Below, one piece after another: positions 55,613 through 64,000 of a stretch of 64,000 nucleotides of DNA. The DNA is from Takakia lepidozioides. Its lineage: Eukaryota > Streptophyta > Takakiopsida > Takakiales > Takakiaceae. The stretch is taken from assembly GCA_030704615.1 (NCBI GenBank), contig CM060732.1:44373053-44437052 (forward strand), read 5' to 3'. Both the position numbers and the translations under genes were made by a program. Position 1 is the first letter of the stretch. Every line of letters begins with the position of its first letter. The notes beneath the pieces are model-generated. The model made no database searches. It had not been told where the DNA came from and saw nothing but the letters and a program-made list of their open reading frames with translations.

Positions 55613-55640
55613 TCAAGGTGATGGGTGCCCGCTGATCTGG
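55190..55640 (+). repeat. Dense GGTCTG/TGTGGT array
   Basis: The densest run of the motif in the window, including a GTGTGGTGTGGTGT simple repeat (about 55360-55390) and TGGTCTGGTCTACTGTGGTC-like strings. The orientation is opposite to that in the flanking 51.8-54 kb and 57.4-57.8 kb arrays. Plus-strand open frames here (Cys/Gly/Val-rich) are products of the repeat. Confidence 0.75.
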
Positions 55641-56106
55641 AAAGGTCTGCCCATGTCCGATCTGGAAGTTGTTATCTGCAAAGGTCTGCATAACCAAGGT
55701 CTCCCCAGTAATTTCGGGTAAGGTGTGCAATGCCTCCACGAAAGTCTGTTTGGCAACGAAAAGTTGTTGTCACCAACATTCTCTGGCTTGGGATCACTGG
55801 CAATCCAGTCAGGGGTCTGCTGCTCCTTGTTCTCCGTAATCCAGTCGGGGGTTTGCTGGTTGGCATGTCGGTACTTGGGATTTGGCTGGGAAGGGTCTGC
55901 TCGCTCCACAATCTGCTCGCTGCGGGTCTCCTGGGTCTCTGTGGGAGTTGGGTTCTGTGTGTCTACTGTTGTACGAACTCCAATGAGCCTACACTTAACG
56001 GGTGACTCGACTCCAGTATGGCCACGGAGGGCTTGTAGAAGCTGCCTTGCGCCATTGGCGTACTGGTCAAGAGCATTCCAAACAAGCTTGTCCTCTGGAT
56101 CATACT
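55613..56106 (-). pseudogene. MULE gene 2, exon with EYDPEDKLVW
   Basis: After a TTGCAG acceptor the exon begins at 56106 and joins the previous exon in frame (CATG|AG, giving HEYDPEDKLVW). It reads NALDQYANGARQLLQALRGH and then a Pro/Gln-rich stretch with two copies of QQTPDWI. The downstream limit is unclear. The in-frame junction supports one continuous gene from the zinc finger at least to here. Confidence 0.55.
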
Positions 56107-56362
56107 CTGCAACATGTCACAAACACGTCAAAAACAAAGCACTCATCCCTGGTCTGCTAACAAACGGAAGAATACATGGGGGTTTGATTCACATGGGGTT
56201 CTGTTGGTTGTCATGGTTCATAAAGTCTGCTAGAAGGTCCTCGTTCGTGGTCAACGTCAAGGTATGTTTAAAAGGTCTGTTCAAAAGGTCTGTGTAAAAG
56301 GTCTGTTTAAAAGGTAGGTGTAAAAGGTCTGTTAACAAGGTCTGTTAGGTCTGATGACATAC

Positions 56363-57418
56363 CATGATCTAGGACTGTGGTCCACAGCCCAATATCTTTC
56401 ATAAGCTGATCCATGAAGGCCTCGTCAAGCTCTCCTAGAGCTGCAACACGGTCTTCTGCTGGAAACCCGCTCCAGAGCACTTGGAAAGCATGTCGTTTGT
56501 TGAATGCAATGTCGAAAACCGCACGTTCCTGCACAGTCACTAACCACATCATGGCGTCTTGCGTGATACTTTCCCGAGCCTCTTCGCTTCTGTGCAGCAG
56601 GTCCATCCGCAGGTTGTGAAGGTTTTTTTTTAATTTGGTGTAAGACCTGAAATTGCCAAATTGCATCCATTGACGGCAGAAGAAACAATCTGCCATCTCC
56701 TCAAAAGCAGTTTCTGTCAAGCTCGCTAAGTGCTTCGGACGAACACCAAATATTGGGTGGGCGATGGCCATGTGCCTTATCTCCAGTGTGGGTCGTGCAT
56801 GAGAAAGCTACGCAATAAGCGGTGGCTCGGTCTCCTCTGCCAGAAGCGCCACTCCATACGGGCTTTGTCCAAAACACGAGTCGCCTCCTCCGCCGTGAAC
56901 TCCATTGAGGAGTGTTGCGGAGCAAAGGTCCACCGGGAGGCGACGATGCGGTGAAGCTCATTGTACCAGTCCAGATGCCGATTGCTTTCCCCACAACGAA
57001 ACTTCGGAAGAGTGGGGTCCTCCTCATCAGTTGCAGACCGCTGTGGAGGACACCATGATCTGTCAAATGGGAAAACAGTTCGACCACGCAATGTGGTCTG
57101 CTGAGGGTCTGCTGAAGAGGTACGAAGGTCTGCTGGAGGACGGGTCACGGAAGAATGGTCCACTGAGCCGGGTCTGCTAGTCTGACCAGCGCTGTCAAAA
57201 GCCTTTACAGCAGACGGAGGGAGGCCTGCTGCGCGGCCAGTGGTACCATCCTGAATTGATGCAATGGCATCAGTCGACTGTGGATACAGACTCAGGATGT
57301 AGTCACAAATATCACGGACCTCATTCCGGACAAGTGTATTTTCCAAGGGAGGACCGTTCAACCTGTACTTCCAGATTTGCAAAGACCTGTACACTCGGTT
57401 GTCTTGTGCATTCGTCTC
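56363..57418 (-). pseudogene. MULE gene 2, middle exon
   Basis: The exon starts at 57418 after TTTTTAG and joins the previous exon in phase 0 (NGLQ|ETNAQDNRVYRSLQIWKY). It includes NEVRDICDYILSLYP, then a variable Ser/Pro region, RCGESNRHLDWYNELHRIVA, and, after a shift near 56790, HPIFGVRPKHLASLTETAFE, CRQWMQFGNFRSYTKLKKNL, TQDAMMWLVTVQER and DEAFMDQLMKDIGLWTTVLD. It ends at 56363 before GTATGT. Mostly helical and charged; no family recognised. One frameshift is the only lesion seen. Confidence 0.65.
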
Positions 57419-57420
57419 CT

Positions 57421-57915
57421 AAAAACAAACAGCAATATTGGCTTTCACATTAGACCAGTAGACCATAGAGCAGTAGACCATAGACTAGTAGATTGGGCCT
57501 GACAGCAGACCAGTAGACCATACACTAGTAGGCCATTACAGTAGACCAGTAGAGCATAGTAGTAGACCATAGACGTGGACCCATGCATCAGACCACAGCC
57601 ACGGCAGTAGTGCGCATTTCAAAGCAACTGCAGTACCATGTTGCGCAAAGCAGACCCAAAACAGTAGACGGTTCGCAGCAGACCACATATATAATAATAA
57701 TAATAAAACACTATGATTTTCAGTATAGGGGACCTATAGAGCAGACCACAGCCAGAACAAGTAATGCAGTACCATGTACAGAATAGCAGACCCAGAACAG
57801 TAGACCGACAGCAGCGGACCACACATACAACACCCAACATAGCATATCACTAATTGCAACCAGGAAATCGAAAGACTCAAATACGGTAGGACGGCAGAAA
57901 GAGTGGTTGAAGTAC
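57421..57915 (-). repeat. Gene 2 intron filled with AGTAGACC/AGCAGACC
   Basis: The intron between CAG|GTACTT (57916) and TTTTTAG (57419) is packed with CAGTAGACCATA and GCAGACCACA motifs. It contains two related blocks (57595-57690 and 57735-57830), each with GCAGTACCATG followed by AGCAGACCCA. Confidence 0.75.
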
Positions 57916-58997
57916 CTGGAGGCCGTTGTAGTCTTCATCCCTTGGGTGTGATCGTGCCTCCACCCACTTCTTCTCGACTGTGTCAATGGTCTGCTGTATC
58001 TGCCCTGATTTCACATAAGCATATAAAAAAGGGAAAAAGTCCGGATCTGATTCATCTGGGTACTGGTCTGGCAGAAGACCGTGGGGAAGCAGGTACAATG
58101 TGCCAGGGCGGACAGGGGTGCCCGTTACATCTCCATGAGCGTCAGTTAGGGTCTGCTGTTTCTTGGTCTGCTTGTTGGGTCTGATATGTGGTGGGCGTCG
58201 TGGGTCTGTTTGAGGGTGTGATTCCTCCATGGGGATGTCCGAGTCAAGGGTTCTGTCATGTACCGGCGGGGCGTACCCAATGGGGTCGTTCACCAAGTAC
58301 GGTCTCACAAGTAGTCCCGGCCGCTCCGTTGACATGTCCTGAACATGATCCTCCTCATCATGAGAGTCTTCCTCACTTGAGTCATCCCCACTGGACGACA
58401 AAGTTGAAATGGCAGCCTGTGGTCTGCTGGTGTTGGTCTGCTGGGACTGACCTGGTTGCAATTCTTTGCTACTCACTCTCATATCCCGTGGTCTGCCAGT
58501 ACTGGTACTACCAGATCTGTGACTTTTGCGGTCTACATTTTTTTTAGCTCCATCACTGAGCTTCATTTTCTTCATTGGCACAACGAGGCCGGGGCTCAGC
58601 AGGCCGGCTTCAGTGTAATAACGCTGCCACACTTCTTTAGCAGACTGAGCGACGGCATGTGCACCCCTACACTTTGTAGTGATTCTTTTGCGGCCTTAGA
58701 CGAACTTGGCTTGGGCCAAGGCTTGAAGTTCTCAGGGACCATACCTTTGCATCCTCCATCAAGGGCATGGCGGTTTAGAGTCTCTTTGTCCTTGACAATA
58801 TCGGGGCAAAAGGGGCACTGAAACCGATCCTTTGGCCAGTTCTCTTTCTTCTTTGCTACGCGCAAGTCCAAAAATGCTTCTACTATTTTAGCATCGTACT
58901 CAGTTGGTTCATACCAGTACCTTCTCTTGGCTTTGTGGCGAGGGGCATGCACATATTCCACCCAATCGGCTCCGCCCTTTGGGCAAGCTTCTTCCAT
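57916..58997 (-). pseudogene. MULE gene 2, copy B: C2HC zinc-finger N-terminal exons
   Basis: The ATG at 58997 begins MEEACPKGGADWVEY. At residues about 60-90 is a finger C-x2-C-x12-H-x5-C (CPFC, LNRHALDGGC), followed by VPENFKPWPKPSS. A one-base shift near 58650 moves the frame to AQSAKEVWQRYYTEAG and KKMKLSDGAKKN, then an acidic stretch (SGDDSSEEDSHDEEDHV), a His/Pro/Gln-rich part and a conserved end (GTLYLLPHGLLP, SDPDFFPFLYAYV, EKKW). The exon ends at 57916 with CAG|GTACTT. It matches copy A at 625-1750. BED-like or BIRD-type fingers of transposons are the nearest idea by spacing, but I do not recognise the family. It probably encodes the start of the protein that ends in the Ulp1 domain. 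Confidence 0.7.
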
Positions 58998-60422
58998 GGC
59001 TGCAATCGAAGGAGGAATTGTGTCAGAGACGGTCTGCTAAATGCAAATGAAGAAGAGCAAGCAAAAAAGGAAATGAAGGTCTGGCGGTGAAGAAGTCTGG
59101 TGAAGTTGATACCTTTGCACTTCGGCAACGACGGGCACGCGGCCTTTGAAGAGCGGGCGGGCGCTACAAACGAATCGTCGAGTCGAAGAGGCAGAAACCG
59201 CAAAGCGCAACACACCGTGCAGTCGCAAAGTGGAGAGACGTGAAAGACGCAAGAGGAGGAAGAGGCGAGGACCCCAATGTAACGGCTCACTGCTAAGCGT
59301 GACAGGAGCACGCGTGCGACCGCCGAGGCCATGCACGTCAGCCATTGGACTGCCGTCGAAACATCAAACGTCCCGGAGGCACAATAATGGCCGCCGCCAA
59401 GGACTTTCATGGTCTGCCCTAAGTCTCCACCGAAAGGGTCGGCCAGAAGGGTCTGCCAAAAGGGTCTGCCAAAAGGGTCTGTGGCACTGGTCTGTGGCAT
59501 TCGTGAGGCAAAGATTGTCTGCACTCGGTCTGCCGTCGGGGTGCACTCATGGGGAAAGAGGATCCACCATGTGTTGGTCTATTTTTCAGTCAGAATAGTA
59601 TACTCCTGACCAGAGTTCTCCAGGCTGGTCTGTTGGTTCGGTCTTCTCGTCTGGACTGGCATGGTGCACTCTTCTCTTCTCCTGCTCTGCCCATCTGGTC
59701 TGCCCTCTGTCTGCAGTGTGTCCCCACCCGTTTCACCATTTTCAATGGTCCCCCGGCTGGATCTCTGCATCCCCGCACTGTCATGGTAACACTTGGAAGG
59801 TCCACTGGTTCGTTGCACAAAAAATTCCGCCACACATGCCCATTTCGTCCTGCATCGATGGGTCCACCTGCAAACAACATCCAAGAGACGGAACTCGGGA
59901 GGAAACCGGAATTTTATACAGCCAGCCATGCACATATGCTTCCGCTATTTTTGCAATGCCATTCCACACATGCTATATGGAGGACAAGCCTCGAACAAGA
60001 CAGTGTGACAAGGGAAAGGCCGATTCTCAATTGTTGTCTGCTAAATGAGTCGTACTTGTTAGCAAAGACCTAAATACTTCCATTCAAGTCTGCACTGTAA
60101 ACTCAATGTAACTCACTTCCCCGCGCTCAAACAGTCCCACGAATAGGCGAACAACAAAGCAAAAATAGTAGAAGCATATGAACAAAAGAGGTTGTGGCTT
60201 GAAACGATGGACTCCGACGTTGCCAGAGAGTCCATGGAATCATGCAAAGGGATTCTTCACAACCGCCGAGTCTGTTGGTTCTAAACAGTCAAACAACAAA
60301 CAGCAGCAAGCAACACGAGGAAAAAAAAAAGACCTCAGGGGATCGGCGAGTGCCATGGCATGCCCTAAATCCGGACGGTCTGGATAAAACCGGATCTGGA
60401 CGGGCAGATACACGCCACGTAG
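58998..60422. other. 5' region of MULE gene 2
   Basis: No gene can be supported. It should hold the gene 2 promoter. Motifs remain frequent: GCCAGAAGGGTCTGCCAAAA is followed by two further AGGGTCTG copies in a short tandem (about 59447-59483), and scattered GGTCTG lies at 59570-59720. Open frames on both strands lack family resemblance. Confidence 0.5.
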
Positions 60423-60726
60423 GTCTGGGTCTGTTGTGCCGGTCCGGGGTGGTCTGCGGGCAGACCTCGCAGACCGAGCTTGGGCAGACCCCAGCAAGGG
60501 CAGACCCACTGGGGACCCGATGGCGGGCGACCCAACGGCGAGGGCAGGCGGGCGGGGGCCGCGGTCCGGGGGTGGGCTGGGCGGCGTGCGGGCAGGGCCG
60601 CGGGCGGCTGCGGGGCTGGCAGGTGGGGGTGGGCGGGGCGGGGGAGGGTGACCCGTGTCCGTGCGGGCGTGCACGCCTTGTCCCACACGCGCGACATAAA
60701 CTCCCAATTATTCAAAAATGAGAGGC
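60423..60726 (-). repeat. MULE copy B right terminal inverted repeat
   Basis: About 304 bp, inverted match to 48228-48517 with small indels in the GC-rich core; it includes three GCAGACC motifs. The outermost 70 bases are nearly identical to the left end. Confidence 0.9.
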
Positions 60727-60805
60727 CATGTAGGGTGTCTTATGAGGACCTCATTGCAAATGCTAGTTTATTTAACGATGAGGGTTGCAATTAGTCTTCT
60801 TTTAA

Positions 60806-61769
60806 CCCTTACGTTCCCAATGCGACCTGAATCGGGTCACTTTGAATTTGCAGTTCCACCTAATTTTTGCAGATCTAATCTGATGGGGCCCACTCCTGAA
60901 GCTTTTATAGGGCCCACGCCTGAAAGGGGGCAGTAGCCGCAAGGCGAAGTGGCTCTTAGTTACGCCAGCCTACCTTGGCCGGAGTCTTCTCTCTCTCTCT
61001 TGAGTCGCAGCTTTTGTTTTTTTTTTAATTTTGTTTTTTGCATCATACTTGAGACAAATCCCTTGTCATTAGTGACTTACAAAAAATAAAATAAAATAAA
61101 ATAAAATAAATATATTACAAAAAATATCTTAGATCTCTCATTTACGTTTTGGGCCTGAAAAGGGCTTGTTGACCGCTGACGTGGCAGATAAACAAGCCCA
61201 AAACAGATTGCACTCCAAAGGCCATTTTTGGCAGAAAATTAGCAATTTTGGAAAAAGCACTTCACCTTGTGGTGTGTGAACATTACATACACACATCCAC
61301 CATTGGCTTTTAAAAATTTGGTAGAAAAAAAAGTACTTCATTTGCAGACACATTCTCTTGTCAATTTTGAGATTTCAACCCCTATGTAATTGCATGCAAA
61401 GCAACTATAGGTGAAAAAATCAGTTGGACCTGCAATTTAGTGGGGTCATAGCCACTCCACTATTGATTTGGAAATGGTGGTCTTGGGGCAAGCAAAATTG
61501 GATAAAGCTAGGTTTTGATTTGGTCAAACTAATTTCTTTCTCACTTTTTCCTTGGGACCTGATATTTGAGGTCTGGACCGATGTTATAATATCACAATTT
61601 CCCCGGTGGACTTGGCTCATTTTTTGGTATGTCATGCATAAATGAACTAGGGCCACTCCTATAAGGCTGGAATCTCTGGATGATTTTTGGTAGGTTTCTA
61701 GGGGCAATTTACTGCAGCTTCGTACCCAAAATTGGTAAAAAGTCAAAAAAAGGCTTGGGAACTTAAGGG
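60806..61769. mobile_element. piggyBac-like MITE
   Basis: The left end CCCTTACGTTCCCAA and the right end, inverted, CCCTTAAGTTCCCAA differ at one base. The left flank is TTAA (60802-60805) and the right flank TTGA (61770-61773), close to the TTAA duplication of piggyBac elements. A short palindromic GACCTGAATCGGGTC follows the left end. No transposase in 964 bp. An AAAATA microsatellite lies at 61085-61110. A relative is at 22687-22901. Confidence 0.6.
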
Positions 61770-62156
61770 TTGACTAAGCTTGCTTCCATTTGGATGCTAA
61801 ATCTGCAACATTGTTATTATGTAATGCAAAGACTGAATTTTGCAACATAATAATAATAATAATTTTTGTGAAATCAACTGAAATTTTCTAAATTCAATAC
61901 ATATTAATGAGCTAGTGGTTTTTATTTTTTATTTTTATTATTTATACCCGGGTTGATAACCGGCTGGTATTAGATTGAAATATCCATCCTATTGATACCT
62001 GTCCGCAAATCGAAAATCATACTACTATTGAGAACCTACGGGTATTAAAATTAAGGGAATCTTTCAATACTATGGAACCGGCTGGTATTGCGAATTATTT
62101 CTTTTCAATACCCGGACCCGGCTGGTATTAGAAAAAGTAATAACCACCCAACACTG

Positions 62157-64000
62157 GTAAGTTCCAAACATTAGGCATGTATTACAGTCTAGCCTATTGT
62201 TGAGGTAATTTTCTTTAAAGAAAAACATACCTAATGGTTTTGAAAATAGAATTTGAGCAATTAGGCACTTCTTAGAGAAATTTTAGGCACATTTTCCAAA
62301 AATATTTCTAAATTTAGTTAGGCACTTGATTTTGAATTAATTATTGTCTAATAAGCTAGATATTAAGCTAGATTGCAACTTTTTGTGACTCTTTAGACCG
62401 TTTATATTTGTACAAAAAAACCTTTATGTCTGCAGGACCATCTACTATTTAATAGAAATGTGAATTTAGGCTCGTAATGTAATTATGTCGTGTATTCATA
62501 TTCACCTCCCTCTCCCTTGTCAAGTATCCTGCCAACCAACTTCCCATCCTCACACTCTGGAGTGACTACAGAACCTAGAAGCTTGCTTCGCTGTGCATGC
62601 AATAGCCCGCTTCAGTGGCCATATGGCAGTGGCATGCATTATCCATGTGGAGTGTAGACCGAGCAAGTTGCCATATGGCTGTGGCATGCATTAGCCATGT
62701 GGGCCCTGCATGCAAATGCCACATTTGTTTGGAGAGCACCCTTCAAGTCTAATGGTTTTTGGAGGGTTTTGTTTCGTTGATGTTGGGGTTCAGGTTCACC
62801 TTGAATCCTTCATCAAATCTGTATAGACTCATACAACGTTGTGATGGAAAGAGAGAGATTTTTTGTAGAAAAGACCGTCAAATGTAAGACTCTCTACAAA
62901 CTCAGTTGCACTCACCAGTAAGCCCAAGCCAAATGACACAATCCCCAATGAGCAACCTTAATCTATGCACCTTCAAGCACAGAAGGATTGATTGAAAAAG
63001 GGTGCTTGCTACGACGTCCTAGAGCAGCCGCTACCGTCCTAGTGCAACTTCAACCCACTAGGTCCCACCATCCTATCTCCAACCACTCCACGCTCCTGCT
63101 ACACCAATCACTGGCCCCACCACCCTCCTGCCACCACTTCTGTCGTCGTTCTTCAAAGCTCCAGAAGTTTCCAGATCCTATGTTGTTCTAGAATGTTCTA
63201 GAGCCCCACCGCCCCGTCATTTTTTCTAGAACTTTCGCCTATTTCTATGCAGGGACCTACACCTGCCCTCATTATTCGCACGTTCGAGCGGCCAACCCGC
63301 CCTCCCCATTGGCCCCCTCGTTTAACTCCTAGACCACTCTAGAATTAACCGGGCCCGAATGAAACTGCTTTACATATTGATGGAATATTACAACGGCTCC
63401 TCTTTGTGAATAGCGAAATCTACTTTCATCCATAATAAACTAAAAATTCATCCATGTATTCTTCATAAATTGTTCAACAATAGAGATGTTACTTGAGGGA
63501 GGTGTTACCTGGAGGCTCATGAGCGGAGGTGACACCTAGGGAAGGCACAACATGGGCTTAGCGATTTTCGACAGTGATGCGTAGTCTGCTCTTTATTCTA
63601 AAAAAGAGCCAACAAACTTGTAATTTTGGGCAGAAAAATCGTAGTCACATACACATTATATATAACTTACCATTCCACATAAATCCCATGTATAGCAGAG
63701 AGTTTTCCACCCTCCACCCTCCTCTTCGTGCCCAACCACTGTCACCCAGAAACATAAAGGATAAATTGTATATTGATGCAAGTATGTCAATACTGAAATG
63801 AACTAGAGAACTTAGGTTGTAATATCCCATACCGAACCTCCCTCCTCCTGCCGGTCCTAGTTGCCGCGAGCCTCTACCGCCAACATCCCATATTGAGCCT
63901 TGCATCAATACCTCCCTCCTCTTGCTGGTCCTGGTGGCCGGCCTCACTTCCTCTCGTACCGTAGAGTCAGAGTTGCTTGAGTACCGTGAATGCAACTATC
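62157..64000. other. Intergenic, no gene seen
   Basis: No coding stretch can be supported. A motif TATGGC-GTGGCATGCATTA occurs twice (about 62620 and 62665). At 63819 TGTAATATCCCATACCG and a degenerate second copy near 63885 resemble a plant LTR start but cannot be paired. Confidence 0.4.

Larger units (their letters stand above)
48228..60726. mobile_element. MULE copy B with transposase and zinc-finger/Ulp1 gene
   Basis: Inverted terminal repeats starting GCCTCTCATTTTTGAATAAT bound a 12,499-bp element. It is flanked by CATGTAAGG (48219-48227) and CATGTAGGG (60727-60735), a 9-bp duplication with one mismatch, the hallmark size for MULEs. The transposase gene reads rightward from the left end and gene 2 leftward from the right end; they converge at about 51.8-52.8 kb. 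Plant MULEs with a Ulp1-like protease (Kaonashi type) are known; here the protease appears joined to a zinc-finger N-terminus and the whole element is strewn with GGTCTGCT motifs. Both genes carry lesions, so this copy is probably not autonomous. Confidence 0.9.
47867..62156. mobile_element. hAT-type element hosting the MULE and a piggyBac-like MITE
   Basis: The left end reads TAGTGTTGG (canonical CAGTGTTGG) and the right end, inverted, CAGTGTTGGG. The flanks are GTAATTTC (47859-47866) and GTAAGTTC (62157-62164), an 8-bp duplication with one mismatch, as for hAT elements. Sequence outside the inserted MULE on both sides shares repeated CGGCTGGTATT and GATAACCGG motifs, which supports one interrupted element. 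Without the MULE and MITE it would be roughly 0.8 kb, a MITE-sized element with no transposase. Confidence 0.7.

Noticed and set aside
55363-55635. 90-residue Cys/Gly/Val-rich frame
   Set aside because: Produced by the GGTCTG and TGTGGT repeats; several frames are open at once.
55190-55640. Short repeated motif array as a possible CRISPR
   Set aside because: Unit length and spacing are irregular, there are no unique spacers or cas genes, and the genome is eukaryotic.
58188-58821. Plus-strand frames over the zinc-finger gene
   Set aside because: Antisense shadows; the minus-strand frame matches the independent copy at 625-1750.
60240-60721. Long frames on both strands in the right terminal repeat
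   Set aside because: Same cause: GC-rich inverted repeat with few stop codons and no family resemblance.
63819-63990. LTR start TGTAATATCCC
   Set aside because: The window ends before a partner or internal region could be seen; the string alone is not enough.

Overview
This is nuclear DNA of a plant-lineage eukaryote. It has spliced genes with GT-AG introns, an mL46 mitoribosomal protein gene of plant type, a plant-type TPR protein, degraded plant-style PPR fragments, and nested transposons of almost every class. The mix best fits a large, repeat-rich streptophyte genome such as a charophyte alga of the Chara kind; a bryophyte is possible. That placement is inference, because no species marker was searched.

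Only two genes look like intact host genes. One is a two-exon TPR protein on the minus strand (18594-21071, 708 codons after splicing). The other is a six-exon mL46 gene on the plus strand (43052-46752, 276 codons), with two telo-box motifs about 225-250 bases upstream. Almost everything else is mobile DNA in various states of decay.

The main discovery is a large Mutator-like (MULE) family present in two opposed copies. Copy B (48228-60726, 12.5 kb) has 290-304 bp terminal inverted repeats and a 9-bp target duplication (8 of 9 matching). It carries a transposase gene running inward from the left end (zinc-binding domain, DDE core, SWIM finger). A second multi-exon gene runs inward from the right end; it begins with a C2HC zinc finger and appears to end in a Ulp1/C48 cysteine protease. 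Its introns, intergenic spacer and terminal repeats are filled with a short motif, GGTCTGCT or its complement AGCAGACC. Copy A (before base 1 to 16872) is the mirror-image relative. It is scrambled and interrupted by a chromodomain Ty3/gypsy element, which itself received a 5.2-kb CACTA-like element carrying PPR gene fragments.

Copy B sits inside a hAT-type element (47867-62156; TIR CAGTGTTGG type, 8-bp duplication with one mismatch), which also contains a piggyBac-like MITE (60806-61769). Between the MULE copies lie the TPR gene, two head-to-head gypsy fragments (24915-30018, one split by a CACTA-type MITE with a perfect CTT duplication), two minus-strand LINEs (30183-37352), a pogo/Tigger-type transposase pseudogene (39695-41952) and the mL46 gene.

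The MULE proteins are damaged in both copies, but differently. Copy A keeps an open zinc-finger/DDE exon and an intact SWIM motif on rearranged pieces. Copy B has stops, frameshifts, a lost SWIM cysteine and a deletion of the segment carrying the third acidic residue. Exon positions were read by eye from splice signals and from alignment of the two copies, so individual boundaries may be off by a few bases.
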